Shown piece after piece: positions 56,700 through 64,000 of a DNA stretch of 64,000 nucleotides (position 1 is the stretch's first letter; each line of letters opens with the position of its first letter). Location of the stretch: assembly GCA_950295325.1 (NCBI GenBank), contig OX485804.1:58838001-58902000 (forward strand), in the 5' to 3' direction. Made by a program: the position numbers and the translations under genes. Origin of the DNA: Polytrichum commune. Lineage: Eukaryota > Streptophyta > Polytrichopsida > Polytrichales > Polytrichaceae. Below the pieces are notes generated by a model. It saw nothing but the letters and a program-made list of their open reading frames with translations. It was not told where the DNA came from and ran no database searches.

Positions 56700-57780
56700 T
56701 AGATTGTTGACAAGATCATCGTCTTACAGGATTCTGTGTTTCTCCTGCTGCTAACGTCCTGAACAATATGTTATGTGAGACGCTTTGTTTGCAGTTTGTG
56801 ATGAAACGAAGCTTTACGGAGGATGATGTTGATGTTGATGTCCTTCAATATGTGATGGTCGGCATACACACAACTTGTGATCGAGATGTATTGATGTGAT
56901 CATGCTAGCGAGTAGCTTAGAATAGGTGCTTCAAGTGATGGCCATAGAGAGCTTTCGGATTTGAAAGAGTATGTGACTTTTGGGTAGTCTGGTAAATATT
57001 TAAGTAGGTGTCTCAAGATCATCGATCGTCTGCTGCTGGGGAATGTGACTGTATAGGTGAGCTTCTATGGTGACCGCATCATCGTGTTAGAGGGGGCATA
57101 TGTGTGTCTCCTGGCAACGTTGATCTTTACATCATGTGATCACGAGACGCTAGTTTGCAGTTTGTGATGTTATGCATCTTTAAGGAGTATGATGTTGATT
57201 TTGATGTTGATGTCGATATCCTTCAAGTGATAGTCGGCATCCGGAGACAGCTTGTAATCGAGAGTATTATTAATCATTATACTGAATGGTGGTAGAAGAA
57301 ATAGGGAGCCTGACATGACCAATATTAAAGTGGTTAGAAGTATTTGTACAGGTACTGTGATTGCCATAGTGTTTCTGATATGCAATAGTGCGAATTCCGG
57401 GTGGGGTGAATTGTTGTGTGGAAATAGTCTGCTGCGGTTGCTGGTGCTGTTGGGTAATGTGGCTGTGGTTTTAGCCGGTCTACTCTGTTGACCAGATCAT
57501 CTTGTTACAAGAACTTGTGTTTCTTGGCCTGGAAACATTCACCGGTCATACGAGGCGCTTGTTTGCAGTTTGTGACATTGATCTTATGCAGGTTAAGGAA
57601 TCAGATGATGACGATGATAATGATGTTGTTTTTGTGCTGATATCGAAAGGCATCTCCTTGTGATTGTGGTTTCAGTCTACGTGATCGAAATGTGTTGGTA
57701 ATTGACTCTTGCATTCTCGATGAACATACTGTGGATCTTTGTGTACAGGTGTCTCCAGGACGAGAGCGGACTAGAGAACA
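56700..57780. repeat. Three degenerate repeats upstream of the alpha-dioxygenase gene
   Basis: The phrase TTTGCAGTTTGTGA occurs near 56788, 57152 and 57563, each time followed by GATGTTGATG-like triplet runs and a CTTGTGATCGAGAT-like stretch, and preceded by ATCATC...GTGTTTCT. Spacing is about 364 and 411 bp. The repeats end about 90 bp before the presumed start codon, so they cover the promoter or a 5' untranslated region. Confidence 0.6.
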
Positions 57781-57868
57781 CACTAATTCATTGCAGCAGG
57801 CAGCTGGTTACAAAAATCGATTAAATCCAAGTAACTTCATTGACACCTTCTGGTGATCACGGCTCGCC

Positions 57869-60800
57869 ATGGGGCTCCTTGGAATTCTCACGGCGTGGTG
57901 GGTGCTGCCGGAACTCCGAAATGTATACAAGCAAATGAGCTTCCTCCACAAACTCATGTTCCTTGTGAGCACTCAAACTCAGGGACCAATTTCTTCCAAG
58001 TTTGAGCTCCTAGTTAGCTTCTTCTAAGGTTCTTAGCTATTTGCTGTCGATGCAAGGTGTGACCGTCCTTCTAATCATCCTAATCTATGACCCCAGCTAG
58101 ATCATCAAGGTGGAATGGGAAACAGAAAGCTTCGAATCATCCACCTGTTGTTAGAGGGTCCCAAAGTGGCACCTTTTGACGCCGACGATGATTCTGATCC
58201 AGTTTTTTCCTCACATGGCTAATAATGAACCCTACCACTCGTGTGACCACTTACGAGAATCGGAGACCAGTGCCGTCGAGTGATGTCTGGTTCGACACCT
58301 TGACTGCCGAAAGCTGGTTTACCGCGTTGGATTGAGCACGGGATTGACTAATGTGGATTCGGCACTTGGCAAACTTCTTTCCCAAAATTGATTGTTTTGT
58401 GTCGACCCAGACAACACCCTACGTTAATAACACTGTTTCTAAGGTCGAAGGTGTCAGTGCAAGTGCTTAGGGAAGCTCTATACACCAGCCAGCACATGGA
58501 GTGACCCGATGATGAGAAGTAGAATTTTGGTGACACCCAGTACATATGATGGCAGTGATTTCCTCAGGTTGAGAAGAGAATGAGCTTAAGTTTGTTTGTT
58601 ATGTATATATATATTTGTATTCTGGTTGCTAATGGGATTAGTACTGGGGAAACAGTACATGCACTTCTTTGACAGGTACTGGGGGTGGTACAACGCCCCT
58701 GTGCTCGTTGGCTTGATTTATCTGGAATTTCGGCGAACTCTCCACCAGAAGTACAATCTCATAGCTGTTGGAAATGCCAGGGTGAAATCACGGTCCAACC
58801 CAATCCAACAACTGGATGCACTTCGGTGTGTGTCTGGGAAGTATAATTATTCTACGGCAGGTGGCCCATCTGAATCTGACACTTTCTTTGGGCGTAATGT
58901 GATGCCCCAAGTGCAGACAGATAAGGTATTATATCACATGACATCCAACAACCCTCGAGCGTACAAAGTGTATATTTGCAAGTGTACAGATCCCAGCACC
59001 ATCACTGGATGCCATGTTTCTATGAAAGTCTTCCTGATGCCTTCCAACTCAAAACCCAAGTTACATTTATTAGGAGATTTTAAATTAAAAATTTCAGAAA
59101 TTTCCCCCTCAAGCATAACTAGTGTTAAATTTGTCCATAACGCCAAAACCGAAATTTCATGAATGGTTATCGTGCATGTACCGTGTAAGTATTCGCAACT
59201 TAAGAGATGTGTTGAGAATTTCATCACTTCCGTATCAAATTATGCTCGCTACTGTCCACCAATCTATTGAAAATTATACAATTAGCAGTTTTTTCTTATG
59301 AAAAAAATAAGCTTTACAATTATGATGAATTTTATAATTTGTATTTTACTCATCAAATCATTCTGCTAGGATTATAAATAATTCTCCAAGTTCTAGCTGT
59401 ACGGATGTAATCATTTGATGGTGCCTCATACCTAAATTTCTTATATGGGGATTCTCCAAAACAATCTTTCAAATGCTTTTTTAGTAGCACATCTTAGTGA
59501 AGCGCCTCCCTTTTGTTTGTTCCAATCGTACTGAAATTGGGGTTTTCGAAATTACTTGAACACTCCTTAAATATTATAAAATGTCAAAAATGGGCGAATG
59601 AATCAACTCCCTTCCAAAACAGTAAACTCTAAAGTTAACGGGAAGATTTGTTGGTAGTATTGATAAGCTGATTTGTTTCCGCAGAGCCCCTGGATTTCAC
59701 CACCTCTCTTCCAATATTTAGAGTGGTGGTGGATGCAACACTCAAGTCAGGTCATGAACTTCAGGGCCCTTGTGTAGCTTGCTTCCAAGGAGGTCTTCAC
59801 TAATTAATGTAGGTCTAACAATTTTTAGTATTGTGCAGTTGTTGGACCCACACCCATCGGTGGTTGCCACAAAGTTGTTGAGCAGGAAGGAGCTCCAAGA
59901 TTATGGGAAACAGTTCAACATGTTAGCAGCTTCATGGATCAACTTCATGATCCATGATTGGATTGACCACTTGGAAGATACGGAGGAGCTGGTATGTCAT
60001 AAATCAAATCACATGCACTTTGTTGTGTGATATCTTTCTCTCTTTGTCGTGTCAGATGCTTTGAACATCACCAAACCCTGGAAAAAGGTGTTCTAGTTAG
60101 ACTTGAGTTGTTGGGCCACTCAATCATTTCATTGCTTCTAATAGTATACTCTATGAACCTTGTCGTTATGCAAGGCCACAAGCTCTAAGGGCATTATCAC
60201 ACTTAGGTCTGCTTTACACGAGGAGTCAAGGTTGCTTTGGGGCTCTAATATATGTAAATCTTTCTACATGATTGGTCTAAGCCACTAAACCTCAAGGCCT
60301 TTACATGATGGAATAAAGGTCATTCCTTGATATTCATAAGGTGAAATTATAAATTAATGCACTGAAGACAAAATCTGACACGGTCCAAGAGAGGAGAGTT
60401 GGGCTTGACCAAAATGGAAACCCAATATTTGCTTCCTTGGGGTCATGCTGTCATAACTTCCTCCCTTCTTGGTCCGAGTCAATATTTCATGTGAAGTGGC
60501 AAGTTCACATTTTGAAGCTTTGACCCCTCATGTAAAGCTGATCTTAGCTTTCATTTGAAAAGGAATGATGATTGTAAATGGTTCCGTTTTAAGTCGTATA
60601 TCTATATCTGAATGTTGTGTGGTCAAGTGTGGATATGAGAATACACATGTGTTTAGAAAAAAATGACTTCGGGATCAAAATTTGTTAAGTATTTTAGGCT
60701 CACTAATCAAAATAAATGAGGGGAGAGCAATATGACCATTTTAATGAGCTTGAGAATGTTTGCTTGAATAATGCATGAGATATTCATACGAGCTCTGAAA

Positions 60801-63800
60801 ATTGTGATGCGAAGATTTCAGATTGGCAATCATCTCACACTAATTGTGTGTTAATTTGCATCCTCGTAGATTCAGTGGGTGCAGAGCTGTATTTAGTGTC
60901 CATTTATCTTATTCTTACCTTATTGCTGGGTGGAATGCAGGAGGAAATCACTGCTCCATCATCTGTGGCCTCTCAGTGCCCACTTAAGAAATTCAAATAC
61001 TATCCAACTAAGCAGTTCCCTGCGGCCAAAGGCATGATTGGCCACGTCAACACACGAACACCTTGGTGGTATGTCTGTATAATTATATACACTCCAAGCT
61101 CTGTAATATCAACCCCCCTAATGTCCCTCCTTCCCTTATATCCCCAAACCCTAGGGAACAGATGTCCTCGAATTAAATTTCACTCCTTGTTACCATGTTC
61201 TCCTCCCATTTCTCATGGATTTTGACATTAAAGTAAACCACTAAAGAATTCAAACCACATGCTCACACACATCACATTGTCATAATTGTAATTATTTTCA
61301 TTCTTACAATGTTGCACTTTGTGTTATTCCATAATCTTCACTTGTTTCAATAATTCTCTTTTATCGCACATCCATGTTAAAAATACAGAACTCCTTAATG
61401 TCATGTGCACTTTGGTTGCCACAAGCGTGATGTTACAGAGTTTAGAGTGCATTTTGAAGCATACATCTGATGATGAGCTTCAAAAGTGTGGCAAATGAAG
61501 AGCTTGAATCATGAATATGGTAGTCTACTAACATTTTGCAATGGGGTTGACAGGGATGCAAGTGTTATATACGGGAGCACAGCCGAGGCGAAAGACAGGG
61601 TTAGATCGAAAAAGGACGGAAAACTTAAGATTGGAGCAAATGGTTGGCTTGCTGTTAATAGCCAAAATGAACTTCCCATATCTGGAGATATTCGAAACTT
61701 ATGGTTGGGAGTCTCTAGTCTTCAGTCACTCTTCATCGCGGAACATAATGCTGTTTGTGATGTAATCAAGGTTAGACAGCCGCGAACTCTGTTAACAATA
61801 TGCACATATACCCTGAGGGTTTGAGTGCTTAAAGGGTCATGTTTTTGTGTAGGATTATGATGGTGGATTTCATGATTTGTTTTTGAAAAAAGAAACCCCT
61901 TTCGGTTGCCACTATCTTTGATAGATCTCCTACTAAAGCTTGGACAAGTATTCTGATCTGGTGCAGAAAGGACACCCGGAATATGACGACGAGAAATTAT
62001 ATCAGCATGCTAGACTTGTGACAGCAGCTGTTCTCGCAAAGATCCACACTATTGACTGGACAACACAACTTCTCAAGAACAATGTCCTACTTGCAGCGAT
62101 GCGTATTAATTGGTACTATTTATATACATATATGTGCTCAACATTATTGACCTGCAGGCTTCTCAACCAGGAATGAATATATATATATACACTTGCTAGA
62201 CTGCTAGAACAAAATAATTTAAAATAATAATAATCTTGCTGTTGATTTTATCTTGCGTTTCAGGTATGGCATCTTAGGGAAATGGTTCAAGGATACGATC
62301 GGGAAGACTCCCATTTCACTCCTTAGTGGCTTGGTTGGCATGAAAGAGCCTAATGACCATGGAGTGCCCTACTCCCTTACAGAAGAGTTTACATCAGTGT
62401 ACCGTTTGCACCCTCTTCTACCCGAACAGATTGATATCAAAAACATCAAGGCAGTTGCCTCAGATCAAACAAGCACCCCTCCCACTATGGAAAAGTGAGT
62501 TCATCTCGGACACTGAACTTAATTATTCTTTCATCAGCAATTCAAATCCAAGGCTGCTTTGGTTTGCAGCACTTTTCTTGTATTCTGCCTAGATTGGATG
62601 GTGTGAGGCTTGGTTCTTCCTTGCTGTTTTGGCCAACTGCTATGTAGCTTGGAGGTCGTTTGGAAGATTCCAGTGCCTGGAAGCTGATTATGCAATTAGA
62701 ATGTGTTATTTAACATATATCAGAAACGGTTTTGGATGATTTTCACCAAATAGTTTGTATGATTAAGTTTATTACCGCAAATGCAGTCCAAGCTCCAGGA
62801 GTGGACTCTGGTGGGCGGTTGTGATTTTCTGTTTTACATAACTTTAATTGATGACTTTACAACTTATGCCTGTACATTTGGACTAATTTTCATATTGATG
62901 GATTTGTTTCTCTATACATCGAGTGGATTGATAGTTTCAAGTTATAATGATACTAATTTATAACTCATTGACTAACCCAACTTGTGTATATGTTTCCAGG
63001 CTTGACGTGCCGGCGTTGTTGGGCGCTAGAGGAGAAGCTTTGGCGGCCACACGACTAGGGTTAAAGACTATGCTTACATCCCTTGGCCACCAGTCCGCAG
63101 GAGCTCTAACATTGTTCAACTACCCCATGTGGATGAGAGATGTCATTCCTCAGAACCCCGACGGCACTGACCGAGACACACCTATTGACCTGGCAAGCCT
63201 TGAGAGTAAGGAATGCCATATTATCACTAAGTATACGCCTTTTTACACCGATTACTGTGGTTTACTGTTTGGAGCGACATGATGCTTTGACTTTCTATTA
63301 AGAACATCATTTCTTGGCAAGTAAGTTATGTTCTTTAGGTTAAAAATGGTATCATTGGTACAATGCTATAGCAACATGTAACTCCAAATGGTCTGCCACA
63401 GTAAAAGGTGTAAAAGGTGTAGTTCCATGATTAGTTTATCCTATTGAGTTGGGGAGCCTTGAGAGTTGGTAATTCCATGTCATCACTAATTAAATCCTTC
63501 ACACCTATAACTTTTGGATTGAAAGTTAAAATGGGGAGAACACTGAGGTTCGGTGTATTTTGAGATTTCCATACTCCTAGTTTTGAACACATGACTAAAA
63601 AATGGTGCGTTTCAAGAATAATTACATTTGACCAAAATGATTGTGGGTCATAGAAATTGGTGTGAAAGATGTAGTTCGAGGGTTAATTATCCTCGGCTGA
63701 TATGAGAGGCAACGTTCTTATGAGGCATTTTTTGTTCATGTAATTAGCTCTTGATATTTATGTCTTCTATGTTGTGTTCCATGCACAGTTTATCGTGATC

Positions 63801-64000
63801 GTGAGCGTTCTGTGTGCCGATACAACGAGTTCCGGCGAAGGATGTTGATGCCGGCCATTAAAAAGTGGGAAGATTTGACAGACGACAAGGCGTCCATTGC
63901 TGCTATTCGTGATGTTTATGGGAATGACATTGAGAGCCTCGATTTGTTGGTCGGTCTCTTGGTTGAGAAGAAAATCAAGGGCTTTGCCATTAGTGAGACT
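57869..64000 (+). CDS. Fatty-acid alpha-dioxygenase (PIOX-type), 3' end outside the window
   Basis: Heme enzyme that adds O2 at C-2 of fatty acids to give 2-hydroperoxides (oxylipin pathway); relative of animal cyclooxygenases. Nine exons, joined in phase with GT-AG introns: 57869-57964, 58656-58925, 59839-59991, 60941-61068, 61554-61770, 61967-62112, 62264-62494, 63000-63205 and 63789 to the edge. They encode about 553 residues; the Arabidopsis enzyme has about 639, so roughly 85 are missing. The start is the ATG in CGCCATGG, because exon 1 (ending SFLHKLMFL) spliced to YMHFFDRYW keeps the family length; the ATG at 58596 lies in intron 1. Key residues: distal heme His about 161 (FMIHDWIDH), catalytic Tyr about 383 and proximal heme His about 386 (SVYRLHPLLP), each two to three below the remembered Arabidopsis numbers. 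Also diagnostic: NTRTPWWDASVIYG, HNAVCD, NYPMWMRD, YRDRERSVCRYNEFRR. No stop or frameshift is seen. Introns 3 and 4 carry miniature elements. Confidence 0.95.
60206..60543. mobile_element. Tourist-like MITE in intron 3 of the alpha-dioxygenase gene
   Basis: 338 bp between TTA (60203-60205) and TTA (60544-60546). Inverted ends GGTCTGCTTTACACGAGGAG and, on the other strand, GATCAGCTTTACATGAGGGG. More worn than the other members. Confidence 0.75.
61090..61449 (+). mobile_element. Miniature element with CACTCTAAACTCC ends, copy 2, in intron 4
   Basis: 360 bp, the inverted relative of 49978-50335. The right end ACAGAGTTTAGAGTG is well kept; the left end is worn (CACTCCAAGCTCTGTAATAT). It lies wholly inside the intron between exons 4 and 5, so it does not disturb coding. 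Confidence 0.65.

Noticed and set aside
58596-59162. ATG at 58596 as the start of alpha-dioxygenase
   Set aside because: The first 20 residues are hydrophobic intron translation and lengthen the N-terminus; the exon at 57869 gives the family length and a good start context.
58926-59162. Reading through the end of exon 2 to 59162
   Set aside because: Family similarity stops at the donor GTATTA at 58926, and the next conserved block begins at 59839.
1-64000. CRISPR arrays, bacterial operons, tRNA or rRNA genes
   Set aside because: None seen. The regular short repeats are CACTA motifs with irregular spacing, and the (TA)n runs are microsatellites.

Overview
The window is nuclear DNA of a land plant, about 90% transposable-element (TE) sequence, with one ordinary host gene at its right edge. 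The plant call rests on three things: a spliced alpha-dioxygenase gene of the plant type, a CACTA/EnSpm element whose transposase carries the plant-specific DUF4218 and DUF4216 regions, and TA- and TAA-flanked miniature elements of Stowaway and Tourist type. Several elements look unlike the common seed-plant families, so a non-seed plant is possible, but that is only a guess.

Layout. (1) 1-15652: part of a large CACTA element. A multi-exon accessory (Transposase_24) gene runs leftwards off the window, and a TNP2-DUF4218-DUF4216 transposase gene runs rightwards. Two solo LTRs with their own target-site duplications (7977-8952 and 9475-10470) sit between them. The right terminus is at 15652. 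(2) 15653-18600: a decayed Ty3/gypsy integrase ending in a PHD-type zinc finger, interrupted by a 1.6-kb solo LTR (16338-17939). Its 3' end and LTR debris follow to 19471. (3) 20965-32664: an old solo LTR split by a complete young Ty3/gypsy element (21776-31706). The young element has LTRs without visible differences, a perfect 5-bp target duplication and one open gag-protease-integrase frame from which reverse transcriptase and RNase H are missing. (4) 32665-56545: a mosaic of miniature inverted-repeat elements. It holds at least six Tourist-like families with a shared outer end, Stowaway-like elements, a pogo/Tigger transposase remnant with a deletion derivative, a Mutator-like miniature element, foldback elements, and a 163-bp-arm near-perfect hairpin. 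(5) 56700-57780: three degenerate repeats upstream of the host gene. (6) 57869-64000: fatty-acid alpha-dioxygenase, nine exons visible, 3' end cut off by the window edge.

How it fits together. The left half is a nest: the gypsy with a PHD finger was invaded by the CACTA element and by a solo-LTR family, and the young gypsy landed inside another LTR of that same family. The middle is a graveyard of non-autonomous DNA transposons. No PIF/Harbinger transposase for the Tourist-like elements is present. The only gene likely to have a host function is the alpha-dioxygenase, which starts oxylipin formation by 2-hydroperoxidation of fatty acids. Its introns carry at least two miniature elements. Exon boundaries given here come from splice sites, reading phase and remembered family alignment, not from transcripts.
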